Positions 34,949 through 44,756 are shown, counted from the first letter of the stretch. The stretch is DNA of 64,000 nucleotides from JBPOFM01 sp051252455 (GCA_051252455.1 JBPOFM010000001.1:1028568-1092567), one strand, 5' to 3'. Notes: generated by a model not told the origin, from the letters alone. Translations and numbers: made by a program.

Positions 34949-36490
34949 TTACATTTTCATCAACCAAGTTTTTACATCAACTTCTTGTTTGATAAGGTCA
35001 CGAAGATCTTCAATTTTCACACGATTTTGTTCCATCGTATCTCTATGACGAATCGTTACGGTGTTGTCTTCTAACGTGTCATGATCGACTGTAATACAAA
35101 ACGGTGTTCCATTAGCATCTTGACGTCTGTAACGTCTTCCCACAGCATCCTTTTCGTCATAATCAACATTGAAATCCCATTTTAGATCCTCCACAATTTG
35201 TTTCGCAATTTCTGGTAAACCATCTTTTTTGACCAGTGGCAAAATAGCAGCTTTCACAGGAGCTAAAACGGCTGGTAATTTTAAAACCGTTCGTGTTGTA
35301 TTATTGTCCAACTCTTCTTCCACTAAAGCATTTGAAAATATTGCCAAAAACATTCGGTCTAATCCAATCGAGGTTTCCAAAACATAAGGCACATAGCTTT
35401 CATTCATTTCATGGTCAAAATATTGTAGTTTTTTACCTGAAAACGCTTCATGTTGTTTTAAATCGAAATCGGTTCTGGAGTGAATACCTTCCAATTCCTT
35501 AAACCCGAATGGGAATTTGAATTCAATATCAGTTGCTGCATCTGCATAATGTGCTAATTTCTCATGGTCGTGAAAACGATAGTTATCCGCTCCCAATCCT
35601 AATGACATATGCCATTTCATACGTGTTTCTTTCCAATGCTCAAACCATTCTTTTTGCGTGCCTGGTTTAATGAAAAATTGCATTTCCATTTGTTCAAATT
35701 CACGCATACGGAAGATGAACTGTCTTGCAACGATTTCATTTCTGAACGCTTTTCCGGTTTGTGCAATTCCAAACGGAATTTTCATACGTCCCGTTTTTTG
35801 AACGTTTAAAAAGTTCACAAAAATACCTTGTGCAGTTTCAGGGCGTAGATATAAATCCATGGCGCCTTCCGCGGACGCTCCCAATTTGGTGCCAAACATT
35901 AAATTGAACTGTTTTACTTCTGTCCAATTGCGACTTCCAGTTAAAGGATCTGCAATTTCCAATTCCTCGATTAACGCTTTGACGTCGGCCAAATTCTCTT
36001 CGCCCAAAGATTTCGCCATACGGGAAAGTGTCGTATTTATCTTGTCGTAGTAACCAACAACTCTTGGATTGGTTGTGATAAATTCTTCTTTATTGAAAGC
36101 ATCTCCAAAGCGTTTTGCCGCTTTATCAACTTCCTTGTCAATTTTTGTTTCAATTTTCGCACAATAATCCTCTATCAAAACATCCGCTCTATAACGTTTT
36201 TTAGAATCCTTATTATCAATCAATGGATCATTAAAAGCATCGACGTGACCGGAAGCCTTCCATGTTGTTGGATGCATTAAGATGGCTGCATCGATACCAA
36301 CAATGTTGTCGTTCATTTGCACCATGGCTTTCCACCAATAATCGCGTATATTTTTCTTTAATTCGGCTCCATTTTGAGCGTAATCATACACTGCACTTAA
36401 GCCGTCGTAAATTTCACTACTCTGGAAAACATAACCGTATTCCTTGGCATGTGAAATTACTTTTTTAAATTGATCGTCTTGATTTGTCAT
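34949..36490 (-). CDS. glyS: Glycyl-tRNA synthetase (alpha2 type)
   Basis: 513 aa homodimer-type class II GlyRS, the form of archaea, eukaryotes and many bacteria including Bacteroidota, not the alpha-beta type. Signatures: FQSSEIYDGLSAVYDYAQNG, motif 2 region IAQTGKAFRNEIVARQFIFRMREFEQMEMQ and motif 3 TSIGLDRMFLAIF, with a C-terminal anticodon-binding domain (LPAVLAPVKAAILPL). The internal GSRNWTEVKQFNLMF stretch is typical. Confidence 0.95.
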   Translation of the reverse strand: MTNQDDQFKKVISHAKEYGYVFQSSEIYDGLSAVYDYAQNGAELKKNIRDYWWKAMVQMNDNIVGIDAAILMHPTTWKASGHVDAFNDPLIDNKDSKKRYRADVLIEDYCAKIETKIDKEVDKAAKRFGDAFNKEEFITTNPRVVGYYDKINTTLSRMAKSLGEENLADVKALIEELEIADPLTGSRNWTEVKQFNLMFGTKLGASAEGAMDLYLRPETAQGIFVNFLNVQKTGRMKIPFGIAQTGKAFRNEIVARQFIFRMREFEQMEMQFFIKPGTQKEWFEHWKETRMKWHMSLGLGADNYRFHDHEKLAHYADAATDIEFKFPFGFKELEGIHSRTDFDLKQHEAFSGKKLQYFDHEMNESYVPYVLETSIGLDRMFLAIFSNALVEEELDNNTTRTVLKLPAVLAPVKAAILPLVKKDGLPEIAKQIVEDLKWDFNVDYDEKDAVGRRYRRQDANGTPFCITVDHDTLEDNTVTIRHRDTMEQNRVKIEDLRDLIKQEVDVKTWLMKM

Positions 36491-36505
36491 GCTGCAAAAA
36501 TAAAA

Positions 36506-36530
36506 AACCGTTCCAACTATTGGAACGGTT
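36506..36530 (-). terminator. Terminator after the coiled-coil membrane protein gene
   Basis: AACCGTTCCA (36506-36515) pairs with TGGAACGGTT (36521-36530); T-rich on the minus strand, just past the stop at 36554. Confidence 0.85.
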
Positions 36531-36553
36531 TATTTAAAATTTTATATAAGGTT

Positions 36554-37438
36554 TTATCTTAATTCAATTTGTGTGTTGCCCAGTTTGCGATCTTTATAAA
36601 AAACGGACACAAAATAAGTGCCTTCCATTAGCGGTTGGCCTGTAGGGGTGACCATAATATTGGTACATATATCAAGGACTTGATTGTTATAGTCGACTAC
36701 CGATTTTGTACTGTAGATAAGCGAGGAGTCTCCAAATTCTATAAACCCTTTATTTGAAACCACATTGTTCTTTGGATTTACAATTTGAATGTAGAGTTCT
36801 TTTTCTCCACTTTCTGTCAATGCATTTTCTGCCAATGTAAAGCAAACTTCAAAGGTTTCTGCTTTGTTTGCTCGTTTGGTTTCAGAGAGTCTGCCTTTAG
36901 AATTAAAAAAAGCTTTTGCCTTGAAGGAATTGGCTGATAACAAAGACGCTTTTTCAATAGTCTTGCTTAATGATGCGTTTTTCTTCAAAAGTGATGAGTT
37001 AGCATCTACTTGTTTTTTTAATTCATTATGAGCCAATAATTTATCTTTTTCCAGATGCTGATTGGCGTCATTTAATGAATCGATCGTTTCGAAGAGCTGT
37101 TTATTTTTGCTTTTAAAAACAGCGAGTTGGGCTTTGAATCTCGAAATGACACCGATATCACTTTTAAGTAATCGAAGCGAATCTAAAACTATTTTGGTGG
37201 CTGTTTTGGCGTCCTGAAGTTTAGAGACCATATAATCGTTGGTATTTGCTACATCGTCATATCGCTCAATCATGTGCGATAACTCGGTTTCTACCAATTT
37301 TTTTTCTTGCTCTAAAAATTGTTCGTGCTCCCTTACCGATTCGTAGTTAGTAAAACTAAAAACCGCTAAAACTGCAATTGCAACAACTAAAGAACCTATA
37401 ATTAATCTGTAGTTAAAATATTGAGGGTTAACTATCAT
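36554..37438 (-). CDS. Inner-membrane protein with periplasmic coiled coil
   Basis: 294 aa. One N-terminal membrane helix (about 11-30, LIIGSLVVAIAVLAVFSFT) with a short cytoplasmic start, then a long helical coiled coil (about 33-175) with E/K/L heptads, then a beta-rich C-terminal domain (about 185-294; AETFEVCFTLAENALTESGE and GTYFVSVFYKDRKLGN). Such proteins are sometimes misannotated as chromosome partitioning proteins; no ATPase motif is present here. Divergent from comF. Function unknown. Confidence 0.8.
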   Translation of the reverse strand: MIVNPQYFNYRLIIGSLVVAIAVLAVFSFTNYESVREHEQFLEQEKKLVETELSHMIERYDDVANTNDYMVSKLQDAKTATKIVLDSLRLLKSDIGVISRFKAQLAVFKSKNKQLFETIDSLNDANQHLEKDKLLAHNELKKQVDANSSLLKKNASLSKTIEKASLLSANSFKAKAFFNSKGRLSETKRANKAETFEVCFTLAENALTESGEKELYIQIVNPKNNVVSNKGFIEFGDSSLIYSTKSVVDYNNQVLDICTNIMVTPTGQPLMEGTYFVSVFYKDRKLGNTQIELR

Positions 37439-37528
37439 TATAAATTATTGAGGGAGGTTATGAATTATTTAATCAATCGGAGCGAAAATATATATTATGT
37501 TTGTGTAAAGTACTTTTTAATCGACAAA

Positions 37529-38209
37529 ATGGTAATAAATTTGTTAAACTTGTTTTTTCCACAGGTTTGTCTCGCATGTGATGCGCATTTGAATGATAAT
37601 GAGAAGCTTATTTGTACATTTTGTAGAGATGAGTTGCCAATTACCAATTTTCATCCTGTAAAGGAAAATGCAGTGTCAAAACGCTTGTATGGTCGCGTCA
37701 ACTTTCAATATGCTACGAGTTTACTTTGGTTTAATAAAAAGGGCAAGGTTCAACACCTTCTACACAATCTAAAATATAAAGGACACGAAGAAGTTGGGGT
37801 GTTTTTGGGAAAATGGTTAGGAGAGGAGTTAAGCAAAACGGAGTTAAATGGTGCGATTGATGTTGTGGTGCCTGTGCCACTTCACAAATCGAGATTGAGA
37901 AAAAGAGGCTATAATCAGGTGGATAAATTTGGAAGAGAAATAGCCAAAGCCTTATCATCAGACTATGACTCTAAAACGCTCATAAAAACCAAAGCCACCG
38001 CAACCCAAGTTTTTAAGGATCGGTTGAAACGATTGCTTACACATCAAGAGGATTTTGCAATAGCAGACAGTAAAAGTTTAAAAGGCAAACATATATTATT
38101 GGTCGATGACATCATTACAACAGGCGCTACAATCGAAGCTTGTGTGGACCAATTATTGAAAATAGAAGGTGTCACCATTAGTGTGGCCTCTATGGCAATT
38201 GCGGAGTGA
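37529..38209 (+). CDS. ComF-family phosphoribosyltransferase-like protein
   Basis: 226 aa from the ATG at 37529; upstream in-frame starts at 37421 would overlap the divergent neighbour. A zinc ribbon (CLAC...CTFC, residues about 13-34) is followed by a PRTase domain with the PRPP loop ILLVDDIITTGATIEAC and PVPLHKSRLRKRGYNQ. Homologues are needed for DNA uptake in naturally competent bacteria, though the enzymatic role is unclear and many non-competent bacteria carry the gene. Confidence 0.9.
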   Translation: MVINLLNLFFPQVCLACDAHLNDNEKLICTFCRDELPITNFHPVKENAVSKRLYGRVNFQYATSLLWFNKKGKVQHLLHNLKYKGHEEVGVFLGKWLGEELSKTELNGAIDVVVPVPLHKSRLRKRGYNQVDKFGREIAKALSSDYDSKTLIKTKATATQVFKDRLKRLLTHQEDFAIADSKSLKGKHILLVDDIITTGATIEACVDQLLKIEGVTISVASMAIAE

Positions 38210-38265
38210 TTTTTGCGTTAGTATCCTAAATAAATTGTTACTTTGCCTAAAATTTGAGAATACGC

Positions 38266-39897
38266 ATGCGTCAAATCTTTTTAAAGACTTTCGTTTTGAT
38301 TTTGATGGTTCTATCCATCATTTCCTGTGCCAATAGAGGTACTCCGAGTGGTGGAGAGAAAGACCTGCTTCCTCCCAAAATTATAAGATCAAATCCTGAA
38401 AATTTATCTACAAATTTCAAAGGGAAAGAAATTCGTATTTATTTTGATGAATACATCAAGATTAAGGAGATTCAAAAGCAATTGATTATTTCACCTCCAA
38501 TGGATCCAGAACCTGACATCACGCCACAGGGATCTCCGAGTAAATATATCAAGATTGTCATAAATGATACCTTGGATGACAACACCACATATGCTTTCAA
38601 TTTTGGACAAAGTATTGTGGACAACAACGAAGAAAATCCATATCCATATTATAGATATGTTTTTTCAACAGGTGATTATATTGATTCGCTTTCTGTAAAG
38701 GGAACCATATTTGATGCTGAAAAACGAGTTGCTGATGAGTTTGTGTCTGTGATGTTATACGAAGTAGATTCCACGTTTCAGGATTCCATCATCTACAAGA
38801 AAAAGCCAAAATATGTTACGAATACCTTAGATAGTCTCACCACCTTCAGCATTGACAATATCAAGGCGGGCAAATATATGCTCGTTGCCTTAAAGGATGG
38901 CAATCGAAATTTCACCTTTCAACAAAAATCAGATAAAATCGGTTTTTATGAACGATTTATCACGGTTCCTTCGGATTCGACGTATAATATCAAATTGTTT
39001 AATGAAGAATTGGATTTTAAGGCAGAACGTCCCAAACAAATTGCCGGTCAAAAAATCGCATTTGGTTATGAAGGTGATGCGAAGGACATGAAAATTGAAA
39101 TGCTTGATGACAAGCCAGAAGATCTCGAGGTACGATTGACAAAAGACGTCAAAACTGATACTTTATATTATTGGTATAAGCCAAAGTTAGAATTAGATTC
39201 TACTCGATTTGTGGTTCGAAACAAAACGTATATCGACACCTTGAAACATCGTTTTAGAGATATTGAGAAAGATTCTTTGGTCATTTCTTCAATTAATTCT
39301 GGAAGTATTAATTATGGTGATGAATTTATGTTACGAGCCAACATTCCGTTCACTAATATGGATGCCTCCAAAATTAAGATCATGGATAAGGATTCAATGG
39401 ATGTAGCTTTTAGCGCTGAAATGGACACTTTGAAAAATACCTACACTTTTAAGTTCGACAAAAAGGAATCAGGAGCTTATAAAATCAATATGCTGCCCGA
39501 AGCGTTTACCGACTTTTTTGGAAATGTAAATGATACACTTAATTATAGTGTTCAAACCAAGGCGTATGATCAATTTGGAAATATTAGAGTAAGTCTTGTC
39601 AATGCGGACTATCCCGTTGTTGTGCAACTTACGGATGATAAAGGTGAGGTTAAGTATGAAAAATTTGCAACCGAATCACGCTTGTTCGATTTTAGGTATA
39701 TTAATCCGAGTAAGTATTTTTTGAGAGTTATTTTTGACACCAATGGCAACCAAAAATGGGATTCAGGAAACTATTTACAAAAACGGCAACCAGAACGTAT
39801 CAGTTATTATCCAGCGGAATTGGAAGCTCGTTCAGGATGGGATTTGGTGGAGGAATTTACCTTAGAAAAAACGAATCCCGATCCTCTAAAAAATTGA
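38266..39897 (+). CDS. Ig-like domain lipoprotein
   Basis: About 543 aa from the ATG at 38266 (a TTG at 38254 adds four residues). SPII signal (LILMVLSIISCANRG). The mature start GTPSGGEKDLLPPKIIRSNPENLSTNFKGKEIRIYFDEYI is the Big_5/SbsA-type Ig-like module (bacterial Ig domain with putative calcium- or carbohydrate-binding relatives), followed by two more beta-sandwich stretches. Predicted surface or periplasmic; role unknown. Its 3' end overlaps the convergent nitrilase gene by 41 bp. Confidence 0.85.
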   Translation: MRQIFLKTFVLILMVLSIISCANRGTPSGGEKDLLPPKIIRSNPENLSTNFKGKEIRIYFDEYIKIKEIQKQLIISPPMDPEPDITPQGSPSKYIKIVINDTLDDNTTYAFNFGQSIVDNNEENPYPYYRYVFSTGDYIDSLSVKGTIFDAEKRVADEFVSVMLYEVDSTFQDSIIYKKKPKYVTNTLDSLTTFSIDNIKAGKYMLVALKDGNRNFTFQQKSDKIGFYERFITVPSDSTYNIKLFNEELDFKAERPKQIAGQKIAFGYEGDAKDMKIEMLDDKPEDLEVRLTKDVKTDTLYYWYKPKLELDSTRFVVRNKTYIDTLKHRFRDIEKDSLVISSINSGSINYGDEFMLRANIPFTNMDASKIKIMDKDSMDVAFSAEMDTLKNTYTFKFDKKESGAYKINMLPEAFTDFFGNVNDTLNYSVQTKAYDQFGNIRVSLVNADYPVVVQLTDDKGEVKYEKFATESRLFDFRYINPSKYFLRVIFDTNGNQKWDSGNYLQKRQPERISYYPAELEARSGWDLVEEFTLEKTNPDPLKN

Positions 39898-40639
39898 GTT
39901 TCGTACGATATGTTTGTAAATCTTCCTTGTTCAAAGTAACAATTTCGATGAACTCTTTGTGCGGTGGAATAGAATCCATACGATTCCCTAAAACATCATA
40001 AGCTGCAGAATGCCCAGAATAGTCATGATCGTTGCCATCTGTGCCGACGCGATTGACTCCAATACAATAACTCATATTTTCAATCGCTCGTGCTTTTAGC
40101 AAAGCATCCCAAGCAGCAGTTCTCACTTTTGGCCAATTGGCGACATAGATGAGAACATCATAATTTTCCACATTACGAGCCCAAACAGGAAACCGCAAAT
40201 CATAGCACACTAATGGACAGATATTCCATTCTTTATAATTGACAATAAGTTTTTGTGTGCCAGCGGAATACACTTTGTGCTCACCAGCCAATGTGAAGGT
40301 GTGTCGTTTATCGTAGCTTTCTATGGTTCCGTTTGGATGCACAAATACCAATCGATTGTAGTAATGACCCTCTTCCTCAATAACCAAACTTCCTGTGATT
40401 GCAGATTTTTTTTTTGAAGCCAAATCTTTAAGCCAAGTGATAGTTTTGCCTTGCATGGTTTCGGCAACATGCGAAGGATTCATCGTAAAACCAGACGTAA
40501 ACATTTCAGGAAGCACAATGATATCCACGGGCTGTGTGATGCTTTCAATTTTCTTGAAAAAATTCAGCCTATTTTGTTCAGGATCCTCCCAAACTAAAAC
40601 AGATTGAATGATGGCAATATGTAAGTCGTTACTTTTCAG
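39857..40639 (-). CDS. Nitrilase-family omega-amidase with apparent CTG start
   Basis: Carbon-nitrogen hydrolase with the Glu-Lys-Cys triad: Glu in VLPEMFTSG, Lys in YDKRHTFTLAGE, Cys in PLVCYDLRFPVW. The GTG at 40528 would give only 223 aa and drop the first beta-strand. Upstream in the same open frame lies the family-conserved HIAIIQSVLVWEDPEQNRLN, with no ATG/GTG/TTG anywhere before the next stop; CTG at 40639, 2 nt past the preceding gene's TAG, restores 260 aa, the usual length. YafV-like enzymes hydrolyse 2-oxoglutaramate or 2-oxosuccinamate, linking to the nearby methionine aminotransferase (salvage inference). Confidence 0.8.
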   Translation of the reverse strand: MKSNDLHIAIIQSVLVWEDPEQNRLNFFKKIESITQPVDIIVLPEMFTSGFTMNPSHVAETMQGKTITWLKDLASKKKSAITGSLVIEEEGHYYNRLVFVHPNGTIESYDKRHTFTLAGEHKVYSAGTQKLIVNYKEWNICPLVCYDLRFPVWARNVENYDVLIYVANWPKVRTAAWDALLKARAIENMSYCIGVNRVGTDGNDHDYSGHSAAYDVLGNRMDSIPPHKEFIEIVTLNKEDLQTYRTKLNFLEDRDSFFLR

Positions 40640-40641
40640 AA

Positions 40642-41193
40642 CTATGATTTTCTTAAAGTTTCTTTTGCTTTCGCTAGATCGTCTTTATAGCCGTCGATCT
40701 TTCTAATCCATTTTTCCTCATCATTGGGAGAGAGCTTTCCCTTTCGCTTTAACTTTTCATATTTGGCTTGATTTTGCTCTAGTCTTTTAGTTGCTTTCTC
40801 AAAATCATCTTGTGCGTCTTGTTTTCGCTTTAATTCCTTTAAAGCTCGTTTTTGCTCTTTTTCTGCTTTTTTCTGTGCAGCTTCCGCTTTTTTCATGGCT
40901 TTGTCGGCCTCTTTTCGCTCTTTCTCTAATTTTTCGGCAGCTTTAGCAGCCTCTTTTTCTTCTTTTTCAGCCAATTTAACAGCCGCCGCCGCTTCTAAAG
41001 AAGAAATTTTTGTTTTTTCAAGAATTGCCATTATTTCTTGCTGTTGCTCAACGGATAGAGTGCTGGTAACGTCTTTTCCATCTTGAAATATGACCTTTCC
41101 TTTCACCTCGTATTTAATACCTTCATATTCCACTTCCTGTGAAAAACCACAAAATCCCATTCCTAAAAACAACACTATAATCCAAAGTTTCAT
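40642..41193 (-). CDS. Secreted Lys/Glu-rich coiled-coil protein
   Basis: 183 aa with a signal peptide (LWIIVLFLGMGFCGFSQ), a short domain with EYEGIKYEVKGKVIFQDGKDV, and then a highly charged A/E/K-rich single alpha-helix or coiled coil (about 60-150). Upstream of and 2 nt from the nitrilase gene, so cotranscribed. No function is recognised. Confidence 0.75.
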   Translation of the reverse strand: MKLWIIVLFLGMGFCGFSQEVEYEGIKYEVKGKVIFQDGKDVTSTLSVEQQQEIMAILEKTKISSLEAAAAVKLAEKEEKEAAKAAEKLEKERKEADKAMKKAEAAQKKAEKEQKRALKELKRKQDAQDDFEKATKRLEQNQAKYEKLKRKGKLSPNDEEKWIRKIDGYKDDLAKAKETLRKS

Positions 41194-41365
41194 CTTACAA
41201 TTTTTTAAAATTTATACATCAATATAACACATCGTAATTAAAATAGTCACCTAGCACTCCGAAGTGTTATAAGAACGATTAAAAATAACAGTTTAGAATG
41301 AATTTAAGGTTTATCAAAAGGAATTTAACATGGATATGTGAGTTTAAACTTTTTGAAAAGTTTGA

Positions 41366-42508
41366 TTATATTTGATTTAATATGTCAGCGGCCTGTTTCA
41401 ACGTATCATCAGTTTTAGCAAAACAAAATCGCAACACCTTGTTATCCAGATTATGTTCGTTGAATGCTGACATTGGAATCGAAGCAATTTTATGGTCGGT
41501 GGTCAGTCGTTTTGCAAATTCTAAATCATTCGCAGTTGTGATATCGGAAAAATCCAATATCTGAAAATATGTTCCTTTAGAAGGCTGAAATTTAAACCTT
41601 GAATCTTTTATCAAACTCAAAAATAAATCACGTTTTCGCTGATAAAACTCTGATAATTCTAAATAATGATTTGGTTCTTGCAAATAATCGGCCAAAGCTT
41701 TTTGCGTGGGGCTGTTCACTGAAAACACATTGAATTGATGTACTTTTTGAAATTCTAGCATCAATTCTTTTGGAGCGCAGCAATACCCAACTTTCCATCC
41801 TGTATTATGAAATGTTTTTCCAAATGAAGCCACAATAAAACTTCGTGATTTTAAATCAGGAAACAAACAAGCAGTTTGATGTTGTTCTCCATCAAAAATA
41901 ATGTGTTCATATACTTCATCACTCAACAAAATAATATCAGTTCCTTTTAATAAGTCTTGTAATTTCAACATATCATCCTTCGAGAACACAGTGCCACTTG
42001 GGTTTTGGGGTGTGTTGATGATAACCATCTTGGTTTTTGAAGTGATTTTTTTAGCCACCTCATTCCAGTCGACAGCATAATTGGGAGCTTCCAATTGTAT
42101 TGAAATAGTTTTGCCACCATTTAACTCAATAGCTGGTTCATAACAATCATACGCTGGGCGAAAAATAATCACTTCATCATTGGGACATATGAACGCTGAA
42201 ATAATGGTATAAATAGCTTGGGTCGCTCCAGCTGTCACTGTAATTTCTGAAGCCGGATTATAGGATGTATTGTAAAGTTGGTCAAATTTATTGGCAATCG
42301 CAACGCGTAATTCCATATTCCCAGCCATTGGTGCATATTGATTGTGTCCAGAATTCATGGCATGAGTTACCAAATCAATTAGTTTTTGATCACTTTTGAA
42401 ATTTGGAAACCCTTGGGATAAATTAATGGCGTTGTGCTGATCTGCCAATCCGCTCATTACTGTAAAAATGGTAGTTCCAACGTTTGGAAGCTTTGAATGA
42501 TGTTTCAT
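41366..42508 (-). CDS. Methionine aminotransferase-like PLP enzyme
   Basis: 380 aa class I/II aminotransferase. PLP-binding features: SFGKTFHNTGWKVGY with the Schiff-base Lys (about 233), NTPQNPSGTVFSKDDM, SDEVYEHIIFDG and the arginine near the C-terminus in NKVLRFCFAKTDDTL. Closest in type to YbdL/KAT-like methionine aminotransferases; these act in methionine salvage together with omega-amidase, which is encoded nearby on the same strand. Substrate preference cannot be settled by reading. Confidence 0.85.
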   Translation of the reverse strand: MKHHSKLPNVGTTIFTVMSGLADQHNAINLSQGFPNFKSDQKLIDLVTHAMNSGHNQYAPMAGNMELRVAIANKFDQLYNTSYNPASEITVTAGATQAIYTIISAFICPNDEVIIFRPAYDCYEPAIELNGGKTISIQLEAPNYAVDWNEVAKKITSKTKMVIINTPQNPSGTVFSKDDMLKLQDLLKGTDIILLSDEVYEHIIFDGEQHQTACLFPDLKSRSFIVASFGKTFHNTGWKVGYCCAPKELMLEFQKVHQFNVFSVNSPTQKALADYLQEPNHYLELSEFYQRKRDLFLSLIKDSRFKFQPSKGTYFQILDFSDITTANDLEFAKRLTTDHKIASIPMSAFNEHNLDNKVLRFCFAKTDDTLKQAADILNQI

Positions 42509-42593
42509 AGTTGTTAAATGAACGATAAAATACGGAAATAATTCAATTTATTTTACTGCTTTTTTATCTTTGGGAGACTTAAAAAAACAACTT

Positions 42594-44702
42594 ATGAAAA
42601 TAGTATTAAAAATTGCCGTTCTTTTTATCAGCATTCAGATGGCTGCTCAACAAGGTGGCATGTGGATTCCGTCGTTACTTCAAGGGATGAACGAAAGCGA
42701 AATGCAGAGTTTGGGTAGTAAACTGACAGCGAAAGATATTTACGATGTTAACAATTCGAGTTTAAAAGATGCCATTGGCCATTTTAATGGCGGTTGTACG
42801 AGTGAAGTGATTTCCTCCAAAGGCTTATTGCTAACCAACCATCATTGTGGTTTTAGCCAAATCCAGTCACATTCCTCTTTGGAAAATGATTACTTGAAAG
42901 ATGGATTTTGGGCTATGAATCTTGAAGAGGAATTGCCAAATAATGGATTATACGTGGAATTTATTGTTCGGATTGAAGATGTGACCAAACAGGTTTTAGA
43001 AGGTGTTACTGATAATATGACGGATAGAGAGCAACAATCACAAATCGGAACGAACAGTAATGCTGTGGAGAGAGCAGCATCGAAGGAAGATTGGCAAGAC
43101 ACGAGAATAAAATCGTTCTACAAAGGCAATCAGTATTTCCTTTTCGTGACCGAACGTTACAATGACATTCGACTGGTTGGTGCACCGCCAAGCAGCATTG
43201 GTAAGTTCGGTAGCGATACAGACAATTGGGTATGGCCAAGACATACAGGCGATTTTTCCATTTTTAGAATTTATGCAGATAAGAATAATCGTCCTGCTGA
43301 ATATTCCGAGGACAATGTTCCCTTCAAGCCAAGACACTTTCTTCCAGTTTCGTTAGATGGAATTAGTGAAGATGATTTCACGATGGTATTTGGTTTCCCT
43401 GGAACTACAGATGAATATTTGCCCGCAATTGCAGTAGAGCAAACGGTTAAAACAATCAATCCAGCAAACATTGCCATTAGAGAAGCGGCTTTGAAAGTGA
43501 TTGATGCCAATATGAAAGCCGATGACCAAATTCGTATCCAATATGCATCAAAACAAGCGCGAATTGCCAACGCATGGAAGAAATGGATAGGAGAAAATCA
43601 AGGTATCGAAAAAAGTGGTGCTATTCAGATTAAGAAAAATTTGGAAGCAGATTTCACAAACCAATTGGAAGCCAAAGGACTTCAAAAGTCTTATGGAAAT
43701 ATTCTGCCCGAATTGAATCGACTGTATTCGGAAATAGAAGAGACGACTGTAAAACGTGGTCAATTTGTTGAGGTTTTTGTGAGAACAAGTGAATTAATGC
43801 AAATGATGTTCCGACTCACACAAATGGAGAATGCTGCCTCCCAAGGAGAAGAAACTTTTGAAAGAGCTAGAACCGCGACTATTGACAGATTGAGTGCTAT
43901 GTATAAAGATTTGAATTTTGAGGTGGACAAAGCTGTTTTTGAAGCCATCATGCCATTATATACTAAAAATGTCGATGCATCTATTTATGATAAATCGGCC
44001 TTTACAACCAAAGAGGGCTTAATCAAAATATTGGAAGGCAGTTCCACAGAAGTTCTTGAAAAATTGAATAAAGATGCCGCTTACATTTACGCCAAGCCGA
44101 TCATTATTGATTTCTACACCCAAATAGACCCAAAATTCCAAGAGATCAATACACAAATTAACGGTTTGGAAAAACAATATATGAAAGCGATGATGGAAGT
44201 ATTACCCGAACAGCGTTATTTCCCAGATGCCAACGGAACGCTACGTGTCACGTACGGAAAAGTGAAAGGCTATGAGCCAAGAGATGCGGTTTATTATGAG
44301 CCAGTAACCTATTTAGACGGTGTTATCGAAAAATACATACCAGGTGACTATGAATTTGATGTGCCAGAAAAATTAATGGATCTGTATGCCAAAAAAGAGT
44401 ACGGACAATATGCAGATGCAAATGGTAAATTGCCAGTTTGTTTTATCGGAACCAATCATACTACAGGAGGCAATTCTGGTAGCCCAGCCATTGATGCGCA
44501 TGGAAATTTGGTCGGACTGAACTTCGATCGTGTTTGGGAAGGTACCATGAGTGACATTTACTACAGTCCAGAAATTTGCCGAAACATAATGGTAGATTTA
44601 CGCTACGTCTTATTCATTGTCGATAAATATGCTGGCGCTAAACATTTAATAGACGAAATGAAATTAGTGCATCCTAAAGCGAAAAAAGCGAAGAAGAAGT
44701 AA
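42594..44702 (+). CDS. S46-family dipeptidyl peptidase, DPP11 type
   Basis: 702 aa from the ATG at 42594; the TTG at 42570 adds eight residues. A signal peptide (KIAVLFISIQMAAQ) predicts periplasmic export. The serine-peptidase triad is represented by LLTNHHCGFSQ (His) and TGGNSGSPAIDAHG (Ser). The S1-specificity position, 18 residues after the catalytic Ser, is Arg (GLNFDRVWEG). In Porphyromonas enzymes Arg here marks DPP11, which removes dipeptides with Asp/Glu at P1, while Gly marks DPP7. It supplies acidic dipeptides for uptake. Confidence 0.9.
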   Translation: MKIVLKIAVLFISIQMAAQQGGMWIPSLLQGMNESEMQSLGSKLTAKDIYDVNNSSLKDAIGHFNGGCTSEVISSKGLLLTNHHCGFSQIQSHSSLENDYLKDGFWAMNLEEELPNNGLYVEFIVRIEDVTKQVLEGVTDNMTDREQQSQIGTNSNAVERAASKEDWQDTRIKSFYKGNQYFLFVTERYNDIRLVGAPPSSIGKFGSDTDNWVWPRHTGDFSIFRIYADKNNRPAEYSEDNVPFKPRHFLPVSLDGISEDDFTMVFGFPGTTDEYLPAIAVEQTVKTINPANIAIREAALKVIDANMKADDQIRIQYASKQARIANAWKKWIGENQGIEKSGAIQIKKNLEADFTNQLEAKGLQKSYGNILPELNRLYSEIEETTVKRGQFVEVFVRTSELMQMMFRLTQMENAASQGEETFERARTATIDRLSAMYKDLNFEVDKAVFEAIMPLYTKNVDASIYDKSAFTTKEGLIKILEGSSTEVLEKLNKDAAYIYAKPIIIDFYTQIDPKFQEINTQINGLEKQYMKAMMEVLPEQRYFPDANGTLRVTYGKVKGYEPRDAVYYEPVTYLDGVIEKYIPGDYEFDVPEKLMDLYAKKEYGQYADANGKLPVCFIGTNHTTGGNSGSPAIDAHGNLVGLNFDRVWEGTMSDIYYSPEICRNIMVDLRYVLFIVDKYAGAKHLIDEMKLVHPKAKKAKKK

Positions 44703-44715
44703 TTATCAAAAAATT

Positions 44716-44749
44716 AAAAAGCCCAATCAAATTTATGATTGGGCTTTTT
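44716..44749. terminator. Terminator between the peptidase and Vsr-like genes
   Basis: AAAAAGCCCAATCA (44716-44729) pairs with TGATTGGGCTTTTT (44736-44749), with T-runs on both strands between convergent stops. Confidence 0.9.
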
Positions 44750-44756
44750 TTGTGAA

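Noticed and set aside
36554..37438. Chromosome partitioning protein
   Set aside because: No Walker motifs; it is a single-pass protein with a coiled coil and a beta domain.
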